A DNA stretch of 64,000 bases from Rhopalosiphum padi (lineage: Eukaryota; Arthropoda; Insecta; Hemiptera; Aphididae): NCBI RefSeq assembly GCF_020882245.1, contig NW_026869996.1, forward strand, positions 7,800,969-7,864,968, written 5' to 3'. Shown piece by piece: positions 37,373 through 49,707 of this stretch. The notes below the pieces were generated by a model that was not told where the DNA came from, ran no database searches, and saw only the letters and a program-made list of their open reading frames with translations. Position 1 is the stretch's first letter; each line of letters starts with the position of its first letter. Made by a program: the position numbers and the translations under genes.

Positions 37373-39840
37373 ACTCAGTGTAATTTTTGATGAATAGTCT
37401 AAAAATCCATGTATTTTATGAGAAAATGGGCAAAAATTCCATGTATTTTATGTAATAATGGCCAATTATTCATGAAATTTTTGTAGAATTGTCCAAAAAT
37501 CCATGAAAATTGAGAAGAATTGTCCAAAATCCATCTTTTTTATGTAAAGATGGCCGAAACCCCCATGTAATTTGTGAAGAATTGTCCAAAAATCCATGTA
37601 TTTTATGTAAAAATGGCCAATAATCCATGAAATTTGTTTAGAATTGTCCAAAAATCCATGTAATTTGTGAAGAATTGTCCAAAAATCCATGTATTTTATG
37701 TAAAAAATGGCCAATAATCAATGAAATTTGTTTAGAATTGTCCAAAAATCCATGAAAATTGTGAAGAATTGTCCAAAATCCATCTTTTTTTATGTAAAGA
37801 TGGCCGAAACCCCATGTAATTTGTGAAGAATTGTCCAAAAATCCATGTATTTTATGAGAAAATGGGCAAAAATCCATGTATTTTATGTAATAATGGCCAA
37901 TTATTCATGAAATTTGTGTAGAATTGTCCAAAAATCCATGTATTTTATGTAAAAATGGCTAATTATTCATGAAATTTGTGTAGAATTGTCCAAAAATCCA
38001 TGAAAATTGTGAAGAATTGTCCAAAATCCATCTTTTTTTATGTAAAGATGGCCGAAACCCCATGTAATTTGTGAAGAATTGACCAAAAATCCATGTATTT
38101 TATGTAAAAATGGCCAAAAATCCATATCAATTATGTAAAAATGGCCAAAACCCCCATGTTTATTTGTGAAGAATTGTCCGAAAATCCATGTATTTTATGT
38201 AAAAATGGCCAATTATCCATGAAATTTGTTTAGAATTGTCAAAAAAATCCATGAAAATTGTGAAGAATTGTCCAAAATCCATCTTTTATATGTAATGATG
38301 GCCGAAACCCCATGTAATTTGTGAAGAATTGTCCAAAAAATCCATGTATTTTATGTAAAAATGGCCAATAATCCATGAAATTTGTTTAGAATTGTCCAAA
38401 AATCCATGAAAATTGTGAAGAATTGTCCAAAATCCATCTTTTTTATGTAAAGATGGCCGAAACCCCATGTAATTTGTGAAGAATTGTCCAAAAATCCATG
38501 TATTTTATGTAAAAAATGGCCAATAATCCATGAAATTTGTTTAGAATTGTCCAAAAATCCATGTAATTTGTGAATGAAGAATTGTCCAAAAATCCATGTA
38601 TTTTATGTAAAAATGGCCAATAATCAATGAAATTTGTTTAGAATTGTCCAAAAATCCATGAAAATTGTGAAGAATTGTCCAAAATCCATCTTTTTTATGT
38701 AAAGATGGCCGACACCCCATGTAATTTGTGAAGAATTGTCCAAAAATCCATGTATTTTATGTAAAAAATGGCCAATAATCAATGAAATTTGTTTAGAATT
38801 GTCCAAAAATCCATGAAAATTGTGAAGAATTGTCCAAAATCCATCTTTTTTATGTAAAGATGGCCGAAACCCCATGTAATTTGTGAAGAATTGTCCAAAA
38901 ATCCATGTATTTTATGAGAAAATGGGCAAAAATCCATGTATTTTATGTAATAATGGCCAATTATTCATGAAATTTGTGTAGAATTGTCCAAAAATCCATG
39001 TATTTTATGTAAAAATGGCTAATTATTCATGAAATTTGTGTAGAATTTGTCAAAAAATCCATGAAAATTGTGAAGAATTGTCCAAAATCCATCTTTTTTA
39101 TGTAAAGATGGCCGAAACCCCATGTAATTTGTGAAGAATTGTCCAAAAATCCATGTATTTTATGAAAAAATGGGCAAAAATCCATGTATTTTCTGTAAAA
39201 ATGGCCAATAATCCATGAAATTTGTTTAGAATTGTCCAAAATTCCATGTATCTTATGTAAAAATGGCCAAAAATTGAAGTTACTTATAAGGAATTGGTCG
39301 AAATCCCATAAAAACAGTGAAGAATTGTCTAAAAATCCATGTATCTTATGTAAAAATGGCCAAAAATCCATATCAATTATGTAAAAATGGCCAAAACCCC
39401 ATGTTATTTGTGAAAAAATTGTCAAAGAATCCATGTATTTTATGTAAAAATGGCCAATTATCCATGAAATTTGTTTAGAATTGTCCAAAAATCCATGAAA
39501 ATTGTGAAGAATTGTCCAAAAATCCATGAAAATTGTGAAGAATTGTCCAAAATCCATCTTTTTTTTGTAAAGATGGCCGAAAACCCCATGTAATTTGTGA
39601 AGAATTGACCAAAAATCCATGTATTTTATGTAAAAATGGCCAAAAATCCATATCAATTATGTAAAAATGGCCAAAACCCCATGTTATTTGTGAAGAATTG
39701 TCCGAAAATCCATATATTTTATGTAAAAATGGCCAATAATCCATGAAATTTGTTTAGAATTGTCCAAAAAATCCATGAAAATTGTGAAGAATTGTCCAAA
39801 ATCCATCTTTTTTATGTAAAGATGGCCGAAACCCCATGTA
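37373..39840. repeat. HOR block where homopolymer irregularity fades
   Basis: The last cluster of extra C lies near 38150, and later monomers return to four C. A local four-base duplication (GTGAATGAAGAATTG) occurs near 38570. The block has two successive copies of the 27-monomer-scale TTGTGAAGAATTG/AATCAATG pattern and ends where the 39841 block begins. Confidence 0.7.
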
Positions 39841-41506
39841 TCTTATGTAAAAAATGGCCAAAAATTGAAGTTACTTATGGAGAATTGGTCGAAATCCCAT
39901 AAAAATAGTGAAGAATTGTCCAAAATCCATCTTTTTTTTGTAAAGATGGCCGAAACCCCATGTAATTTGTGAAGAATTGACCAAAAATCCATGTATTTTA
40001 TGTAAAAATGGCCAAAAATTCCATATCAATTATGTAAAAATGGCCAAAACCCCATGTTATTTGTGAAAAAATTGTCCAAGAATCCATGTATTTTATGTAA
40101 AAATGGCCAATTATCCATGAAATTTAATTAGAATTGTCCAAAAATCCATGTATTTTATGTAAAAATGGCTAATTATTCATGAAATTTGTGTAGAATTGTC
40201 CAAAAATCCATGAAAATTGTGAAGAATTGTCCAAAATCCATCTTTTTTATGTAAAGATGGCCGAAACCCCATGTAATTTGTGAAGAATTGTCCAAAAATC
40301 CATGTATTTTCTGTAAAAATGGCCAATAATCCATGAAATTTGTTTAGAATTGTCCAAAATTCCATGTATCTTATGTAAAAATGGCCAAAAATTGAAGTTA
40401 CTTATGGAGAATTGGTCGAAATCCCATAAAAAATAGTGAAGAATTGTCTAAAAATCCATGTATCTTATGTAAAAATGGCCAAAAATCCATATCAATTATG
40501 TAAAAATGGCCAAAACCCCATGTTATTTGTGAAAAAATTGTCCAAGAATCCATGTATTTTTATGTAAAAATGGCCAATTATCCATGAAATTTGTTTAGAA
40601 TTGTCCAAAAATCCATGTATTTTATGTAAAAATGGCTAATTATTCATGAAATTTGTGTAGAATTGTCCAAAAATCCATGAAAATTGTGAAGAATTGTCCA
40701 AAATCCATCTTTTTTATGTAAAGATGGCAAAAACCCCATGTAATTTGTGAAGAATTGTCCAAAAATCCATGTATTTTCTGTAAAAATGGCCAATAATCCA
40801 TGAAATTTGTTTAGAATTGTCCAAAATTCCATGTATCTTATGTAAAAATGGCCAAAAATTGAAGTTACTTATAAGGAATTGGTCGAAATCCCATAAAAAC
40901 AGTGAAGAATTGTCTATATCCCTGTATCTTATGTAAAAATGGCCAAAAATCCATATCAATTATGTAAAAATGGCCAAAAACCCCATGTTATTTTTGAAGA
41001 ATTGTCCAAAAATCAATGTATTTTATGTAAAAATGGCTAATTATTCATGAAATTGGTGTAGAATTGTCCCAAAAATCCATGAAAATTGTGAAGAATTGTC
41101 CAACATCCATCTTTTTTTTGTAAAGATGGCCGAAACCCCATGTAATTTGTGAAGAATTGACCAAAAATCCATGTATTTTATGTAAAAATGGCCAAAAATC
41201 CATATCAATTATGTAAAAATGGCCAAAACCCCATGTTATTTGTGAAGAATTGTCCGAAAATCCATATATTTTATGTAAAAATGGCCAATAATCCATGAAA
41301 TTTGTTTAGAATTGTCCAAAAATCCATGAAAATTGTGAAGAATTGTCCAAAATCCATCTTTTTTATGTAAAGATGGCCGAAACCCCATGTATCTTATGTA
41401 AAAATGGCCAAAAATCCATAAAAATTATGTAAAAATTGCCAAAACCCCCATGTTATTTGTGAAGAATTGTCCAAAAATCCATGTATTTCATGTAATAATG
41501 GCTAAA
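39841..41506. repeat. Clean counterpart of the post-gap block
   Basis: Matches 24634 onwards at an offset of about 15.2 kb (see that entry). The C-runs here are mostly four C. Private change: TCTATATCCCTGTATC near 40914, where other copies read TCTAAAAATCCATGTATC. A 434-bp stretch present at 25.8-26.2 kb is missing. Confidence 0.75.
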
Positions 41507-43299
41507 ACTCAGTGTAATTTTTGATGAATAGTCTAAAAATCCATGTATTTTATGAGAAAATGGGCAAAAATCCATGTATTTTATGTAATAATGGCCAATT
41601 ATTCATGAAATTTTTGTAGAATTGTCCAAAAATCCATGAAAATTGAGAAGAATTGTCCAAAATCCATCTTTTTTATGTAAAGATGCCGAAACCCCATGTA
41701 ATTTGTGAAGAATTGTCCAAAAATCCATGTAATTTGTGAAGAATTGTCCAAAAATCCATGTATTTTATGTAAAAATGGCCAATAATCCATGAAATTTGTT
41801 TAGAATTGTCCAAAAATCCATGAAAATTGTGAAGAACTGTCCAAAATCCATCTTTTTTATGTAAAGATGGCCCGAAACCCCATGTAATTTGTGAAGAATT
41901 GTCCAAAAATCCATGTATTTTCTGTAAAAATGGCCAATAATCCATGAAATTTGTTTAGAATTGTCCAAAATTCCATGTATCTTATGTAAAAATGGCCAAA
42001 AATCCATATCAATTATGTAAAAATGGATAAAACCCCATGTTATTTGTGAAGAATTGTCCAAAAATCTATGTATTTTATGTAAAAATGGCCAAAAATTGAA
42101 GTTACTTATGTAGAATTGGTCGAAATCCCATAAAAATAGTGAAGAATTGTCTAAAAATCCATGTATTTTATGTAATAATGGCCGAAACCCCATGTAATTT
42201 GTGAAGAATTGTCCAAAAATCCATGTATTTTCTGTAAAAATGGCCAATAATCCTTGAAATTTGTTTAGAATTGTCCAAAAATCCATGAAAATTGTGAAGA
42301 ATCTGTCCAAAATCCATCTTTTTTATGTAAAGATGGCCGAAACCCCATGTAATTTGTGAAGAATTGACCAAAAATCCATGTAATTTATGTAAAAAATGGC
42401 CAAAAATCCATCTTTTTTATGTAAAGATGGCGAAACCCCATGTAATTTGTGAAGAATTGACCAAAAATCTATGTATTTTATGTAAAAATGCCAAAAATTG
42501 AAGTTACTTATGGAGAATTGGTCGAAATCCCATAAAAATAGTGAAGAATTGTCCAAAATCCATGTATTTTCTGTAAAAATGGCCAATAAGCCATGAAATT
42601 TGTTTAGAATTGTCCAAAATTCCATGTATCTTATGTAAAAATGGCCAAAAATTGAAGTTACTTATGGAGAATTGGTCGAAATCCCATATAAATAGTGAAG
42701 AATTGTCTAAAAATCCATGTATCTTATGTAAAAATGGCCAAAAATCATATCAATTATGTAAAAATGGCCAAAACCCCATGTAATTTGTGAAGAATTGTCC
42801 AAAAATCCATGTATTTTATGTAAAAATGGCCAATAATCCATGAAATTTGTTTAGAATTGTCCAAAAATCCATGTAATTTGTGAAGAATTGTCCAACATCC
42901 ATCTTTTTTTTTGTAAAGATGGCCGAAACCCCATGTAATTTGTGAAGAATTGACCAAAAATCCATGTATTTTATGTAAAAATGGCCAAAAATCCATATCA
43001 ATTATGTAAAAATGGCCAAAACCCCATGTTATTTGTGAAGAATTGTCCGAAAATCCATATATTTTTATGTAAAAATGGCCAATAATCCATGAAATTTGTT
43101 TAGAATTGTCCAAAAATCCATGAAAATTGTGAAGAATTGTCCAAAATCCATCTTTTTTATGTAAAGATGGCCGAAACCCCATGTATCTTATGTAAAAATG
43201 GCCAAAAATCCATAAAAATTATGTAAAAATTGCCAAACCCCCATGTTATTTGTGAAGAATTGTCCAAAAATCCATGTATTTCATGTAATAATGGCTAAA
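41507..43299. repeat. HOR unit of 1,793 bp
   Basis: Between ACTCAGTG anchors at 41507 and 43300. It contains GAAGAACTGTCC (41831), AAGTTACTTATGTAG (about 42103) and CCAATAAGCCATG (about 42586). The same order returns in the next 1.3 kb at an offset of about 1,793-1,795 bp, giving a tandem pair. Confidence 0.78.
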
Positions 43300-46081
43300 A
43301 CTCAGTGTAATTTTTGATGAATAGTCTAAAAATCCATGTATTTATGAGAAAATGGGCAAAAATCCATGTATTTTATGTAATAATGGCCAATTATTCATGA
43401 AATTTTTGTAGAATTGTCCAAAAATCCATGAAAATTGAGAAGAATTGTCCAAAATCCATCTTTTTTATGTAAAGATGCCCGAAAACCCCATGTAATTTGT
43501 GAAGAATTGTCCAAAAATCCATGTAATTTGTGAAGAATTGTCCAAAAATCCATGTATTTTATGTAAAAAATGGCCAATAATCCATGAAATTTGTTTAGAA
43601 TTGTCCAAAAATCCATGAAAATTGTGAAGAACTGTCCAAAATCCATCTTTTTTATGTAAAGATGGCCGAAACCCCATGTAATTTGTGAAGAATTGTCCAA
43701 AAATCCATGTATTTTCTGTAAAAATGGCCAATAATCCATGAAATTTGTTTAGAATTGTCCAAAATTCCATGTATCTTATGTAAAAAATGGCCAAAAATCC
43801 ATATCAATTATGTAAAAATGGATAAAAACCCCATGTTATTTGTGAAGAATTGTCCAAAAATCTATGTATTTTATGTAAAAATGGCCAAAAATTGAAGTTA
43901 CTTATGTAGAATTGGTCGAAATCCCATAAAAATAGTGAAGAATTGTCTAAAAAATCCATGTATTTTATGTAATAATGGCCGAAACCCCATGTATTTGTGA
44001 AGAATTGTCCAAAAATCCATGTATTTTCTGTAAAAATGGCCAATAATCCTTGAAATTTGTTTAGAATTGTCCAAAAATCCATGAAAATTGTGAAGAATTG
44101 TCCAAAATCCATCTTTTTTATGTAAAGATGGCCGAAACCCCATGTAATTTGTGAAGAATTGACCAAAAATCCATGTATTTTATGTAAAAAATGGCCAAAA
44201 TCCATCTTTTTTATGTAAAGATGGCCGAAACCCCATGTAATTTGTGAAGAATTGACCAAAAATCTATGTATTTTATGTAAAAATGCCAAAAATTGAAGTT
44301 ACTTATGGAGAATTGGTCGAAATCCCATAAAAATAGTGAAGAATTGTCCAAAATCCATGTATTTTCTGTAAAAATGGCCAATAAGCCATGAAATTTGTTT
44401 AGAATTGTCCAAAATTCCATGTATCTTATGTAAAAATGGCCAAAAATTGAAGTTACTTATGGAGAATTGGTCGAAATCCCATATAAATAGTGAAGAATTG
44501 TCTAAAAATCCATGTATCTTATGTAAAAATGGCCAAAAATCCATATCAATTATGTAAAAATGGCCAAAACCCCATGTAATTTGTGAAGAATTGTCCAAAA
44601 ATCCATGTATTTTATGTAAAAATGGCCAATAATCCATGAAATTTGTTTAGAATTGTCCAAAAATCCATGTAATTTGTGAAGAATTGTCCAAAAATCCATG
44701 TATTTTATGTAAAAATGGCCAATAATCAATGAAATTTGTTTAGAATTGTCCAAAAATCCATGAAAATTGTGAAGAATTGTCCAAAATCCATCTTTTTTAT
44801 GTAAAGATGGCCGAAACCCCATGTAATTTGTGAAGAATTGTCCAAAAATCCATGTATTTTATGAGAAAATGGGCAAAAATCCATGTATTTTATGTAATAA
44901 TGGCCAATTATTCATGAAATTTGTGTAGAATTGTCCAAAAATCCATGTATTTTATGAAAAATGGCTAATTATTCATGAAATTTGTGTAGAATTGTCCAAA
45001 AATCCATGAAAATTGTGAAGAATTGTCCAAAATCCATCTTTTTTATGTAAAGATGGCCGAAACCCCATGTAATTTGTGAAGAATTGTCCAAAAATCCATG
45101 TATTTTATGAGAAAATGGGCAAAAATCCATGTATTTTCTGTAAAAATGGCCAATAATCCATGAAATTTGTTTAGAATTGTCCAAAATTCCATGTATCTTA
45201 TGTAAAAATGGCCAAAAATTGAAGTTACTTATAAGGAATTGGTCGAAATCCCATAAAAACAGTGAAGAATTGTCTAAAAATCCATGTATCTTATGTAAAA
45301 ATGGCCAAAAATCCATATCAATTATGTAAAAATGGCCAAAACCCCATGTTATTTGTGAAAAAATTGTCCAAGAATCCATGTATTTTATGTAAAAATGGCC
45401 AATTATCCATGAAATTTGTTTAGAATTGTCCAAAAATCCATGAAAATTGTGAAGAATTGTCCAAAATCCATCTTTTATATGTAAAGATGGCCGAAACCCC
45501 ATGTAATTTGTGAAGAATTGACCAAAAATCCATGTATTTTATGTAAAAATGGCCAAAATCCATCTTTTTTATGTAAAGATGGCCGAAACCCCATGTAATT
45601 TGTGAAGAATTGACCAAAAATCTATGTATTTTATGTAAAAATGGCCAAAAATTGAAGTTACTTATGGAGAATTGGTCGAAATCCCATAAAAATAGTGAAG
45701 ATTGTCTAAAAATCCATGTATCTTATGTAAAAATGGCCAAAAATCCATATCAATTATGTAAAAATGGCCAAAACCCCATGTTATTTTTGAAGAATTGTCC
45801 AAAAATCCATGTATTTTATGTAAAAATGGCTAATTATTCATGAAATTGGTGTAGAATTGTCCAAAAATCCATGAAAATTGTGAAGAATTGTCCAACATCC
45901 ATCTTTTTTTTGTAAAGATGGCCGAAACCCCATGTAATTTGTGAAGAATTGACCAAAAATCCATGTATTTTATGTAAAAATGGCCAAAAATCCATATCAA
46001 TTATGTAAAAATTGCCAAACCCCCATGTTATTTGTGAAGAATTGTCCAAAAATCCATGTATTTCATGTAATAATGGCTAAA
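43300..46081. repeat. HOR unit of 2,782 bp, first part a copy of the preceding unit
   Basis: 43300 to about 44570 repeats 41507 to about 42780 (GAAGAACTGTCC at 43629, CCAATAAGCCATG at about 44383). From about 44.6 kb it changes to the TATTTTATGAGAAAATGGGC-rich order. The segment 44969-45502 recurs at 50294-50827 and 58860-59393. Confidence 0.75.
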
Positions 46082-48003
46082 ACTCAGTGTAATTTTTGAT
46101 GAATAGTCTAAAAATCCATGTATTTTATGAGAAAATGGGCAAAAAATCCATGTATTTTATGTAATAATGGCCAATTATTCATGAAATTTTTGTAGAATTG
46201 TCCAAAAATCCATGAAAATTGAGAAGAATTGTCCAAAATCCATCTTTTTTATGTAAAGATGGCCGAAACCCCATGTAATTTGTGAAGAATTGTCCAAAAA
46301 TCCATGTATTTTATGTAAAAATGGCCAATAATCCATGAAATTTGTTTAGAATTGTCCAAAAATCCATGTAATTTGTGAAGAATTGTCCAAAAATCCATGT
46401 ATTTTATGTAAAAATGGCCAATAATCAATGAAATTTGTTTAGAATTGTCCAAAAATCCATGAAAATTGTGAAGAATTGTCCAAAAATCCATCTTTTTTAT
46501 GTAAAGATGGCCGAAACCCCATGTAATTTGTGAAGAATTGTCCAAAAATCCATGTATTTTATGAGAAAATGGGCAAAAATCCATGTATTTTATGTAATAA
46601 TGGCCAATTATTCATGAAATTTGTGTAGAATTGTCCAAAAATCCATGTATTTTATGTAAAAATGGCTAATTATTCATGAAATTTGTGTAGAATTGTCAAA
46701 AAATCCATGAAAATTGTGAAGAATTGTCCAAAATCCATCTTTTTTATGTAAAGATGGCCGAAACCCCATGTAATTTGTGAAGAATTGTCCAAAAATCCAT
46801 GTATTTTATGAAAAAATGGGCAAAAAATCCATGTATTTTCTGTAAAAATGGCCAATAATCCATGAAATTTGTTTAGAATTGTCCAAAATTCCATGTATCT
46901 TATGTAAAAATGGCCAAAAATTGAAGTTACTTATAAGGAATTGGTCGAAATCCCATAAAAACAGTGAAGAATTGTCTAAAAATCCATGTATCTTATGTAA
47001 AAATGGCCAAAAATCCATATCAATTATGTAAAAATGGCCAAAACCCCATGTTATTTGTGAAAAAATTGTCAAGAATCCATGTATTTTATGTAAAAATGGC
47101 CAATTATCCATGAAATTTGTTTAGAATTGTCCCAAAAATCCATGAAAATTGTGAAGAATTGTCCAAAATCCATCTTTTATATGTAAAGATGGCCGAAACC
47201 CCATGTAATTTGTGAAGAATTGTCCAAAAAATCCATGTATTTTATGAAAAATGGGCAAAAATCCATGTATTTTCTGTAAAAATGGCCAATAATCCATGAA
47301 ATTTGTTTAGAATTGTCCAAAATTCCATGTATCTTATGTAAAAATGGCCAAAAATTGAAGTTACTTATAAGGAATTGGTCGAAATCCCATAAAAACAGTG
47401 AAGAATTGTCTAAAAATCCATGTATCTTATGTAAAAATGGCCAAAAATCCATATCAATTATGTAAAAATGGCCAAAACCCCATGTTATTTGTGAAAAAAT
47501 TGTCCAAGAATCCATGTATTTTATGTAAAAATGGCCAATTATCCATGAAATTTGTTTAGAATTGTCCAAAAATCCATGAAAATTGTGAAGAATTGTCCAA
47601 AATCCATCTTTTATATGTAAAGATGGCCGAAACCCCATGTAATTTGTGAAGAATTGACCAAAAATCCATGTATTTTATGTAAAAATGGCCAAAAATCCAT
47701 ATCAATTATGTAAAAAATGGCCAAAACCCCATGTTATTTGTGAAGAATTGTCCGAAAATCCATATATTTTATGTAAAAATGGCCAATAATCCATGAAATT
47801 TGTTTAGAATTGTCCAAAAATCCATGAAAATTGTGAAGAATTGTCCAAAATCCATCTTTTTTATGTAAAGATGGCCGAAACCCCATGTATCTTATGTAAA
47901 AATGGCCAAAAATCCATAAAAATTATGTAAAAATTGCCAAACCCCCATGTTATTTGTGAAGAATTGTCCAAAAATCCATGTATTTCATGTAATAATGGCT
48001 AAA
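46082..48003. repeat. 62-monomer HOR unit (1,922 bp)
   Basis: Anchor to anchor it is exactly 62 x 31 bp. It contains a 14-monomer local tandem repeat: AAGTTACTTATAAGG at 46924 and 47358, 434 bp apart. Segment 46249-46584 recurs at 48172-48507 (offset 1,923 bp). Confidence 0.8.
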
Positions 48004-49707
48004 ACTCAGTGTAATTTTTGATGAATAGTCTAAAAATCCATGTATTTTTATGAGGAAAATGGGCAAAAATCCATGTATTTTATGTAATAATGGCCAATTA
48101 TTCATGAAATTTTTGTAGAATTGTCCAAAAATCCATGAAAATTGAGAAGAATTGTCCAAAATCCATCTTTTTTATGTAAAGATGGCCGAAACCCCATGTA
48201 ATTTGTGAAGAATTGTCCAAAAATCCATGTATTTTATGTAAAAATGGCCAATAATCCATGAAATTTGTTTAGAATTGTCCAAAAATCCATGTAATTTGTG
48301 AAGAATTGTCCAAAAATCCATGTATTTTATGTAAAAATGGCCAATAATCAATGAAATTTGTTTAGAATTGTCCAAAAAATCCATGAAAATTGTGAAGAAT
48401 TGTCCAAAATCCATCTTTTTTATGTAAAGATGGCCGAAACCCCATGTAATTTGTGAAGAATTGTCCAAAAATCCATGTATTTTATGAGAAAATGGGCAAA
48501 AATCCATGTATTTTATGTAATAATGGCCAATTATTCATGAAATTTGTGTAGAATTGTCCAAAAATCCATGTATTTTATGTAAAAATGGCTAATTATTCAT
48601 GAAATTTGTGTAGAATTGTCCAAAAATCCATGAAAATTGTGAAGAATTGTCCAAAATCCATCTTTTTTATGTAAAGATGGCCGAAACCCCATGTAATTTG
48701 TGAAGAATTGTCCAAAAATCCATGTTATTTTATGAGAAAATGGGCAAAAATCCATGTATTTTCTGTAAAAATGGCCAATAATCCATGAAATTTGTTTAGA
48801 ATTGTCCAAAATTCCATGTATCTTATGTAAAAATGGCCAAAAATTGAAGTTACTTATAAGGAATTGGTCGAAATCCCATAAAAACAGTGAAGAATTGTCT
48901 AAAAATCCATGTATCTTATGTAAAAATGGCCAAAAATCCATATCAATTATGTAAAAATGGCCAAAACCCCATGTTATTTGTGAAAAAATTGTCCAAGAAT
49001 CCATGTATTTATGTAAAAATGGCCAATTATCCATGAAATTTGTTTAGAATTGTCCAAAAATCCATGAAAATTGTGAAGAATTGTCCAAAATCCATCTTTT
49101 ATATGTAAAGATGGCTCGAAACCCCATGTAATTTGTGAAGAATTGACCAAAAATCCATGTATTTTATGTAAAAATGGCCAAAATCCATCTTTTTTATGTA
49201 AAGATGGCCGAAACCCCATGTAATTTGTGAAGAATTGACCAAAAATCTATGTATTTTATGTAAAAATGGCCAAAAATTGAAGTTACTTATGGAGAATTGG
49301 TCGAAATCCCATAAAAATAGTGAAGAATTGTCTAAAAATCCATGTATCTTATGTAAAAATGGCCAAAAATCCATATCAATTATGTAAAAATGGCCAAAAC
49401 CCCATGTTATTTTTGAAGAATTGTCCAAAAATCCATGTATTTTATGTAAAAATGGCTAATTATTCATGAAATTGGTGTAGAATTGTCCAAAAATCCATGA
49501 AAATTGTGAAGAATTGTCCAACATCCATCTTTTTTTTGTAAAGATGGCCGAAACCCCATGTAATTTGTGAAGAATTGACCAAAAATCCATGTATTTTATG
49601 TAAAAATGGCCAAAAATCCATATCAATTATGTAAAAATTGCCAAACCCCCATGTTATTTGTGAAGAATTGTCCAAAAATCCATGTATTTCATGTAATAAT
49701 GGCTAAA
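48004..49707. repeat. 55-monomer HOR unit (1,704 bp)
   Basis: Same order as the preceding unit but with a single AAGTTACTTATAAGG copy (near 48846), so it lacks the 434-bp internal duplication. It instead carries the AAGTTACTTATGGAG block near 49.28 kb. Together with the preceding unit it forms a 3,626-bp interval between matching anchors (46082 and 49708). Confidence 0.78.

Noticed and set aside
24900..38300. Biological hypermutation of C-runs and A-runs
   Set aside because: Changes are almost only homopolymer lengths, begin right after an assembly gap and fade with distance, which fits sequencing or polishing error better.
39027..39656. Longest gap-free open frame, 209 codons on the minus strand, and similar frames of 60-186 codons throughout
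   Set aside because: The translations are the satellite monomer read in rotating frames (LHKLHGFLDN, SSQITWIFGQ, FFTNYMDFWTI), broken wherever a variant or indel occurs. There is no unique sequence, domain, or codon-level constraint visible.
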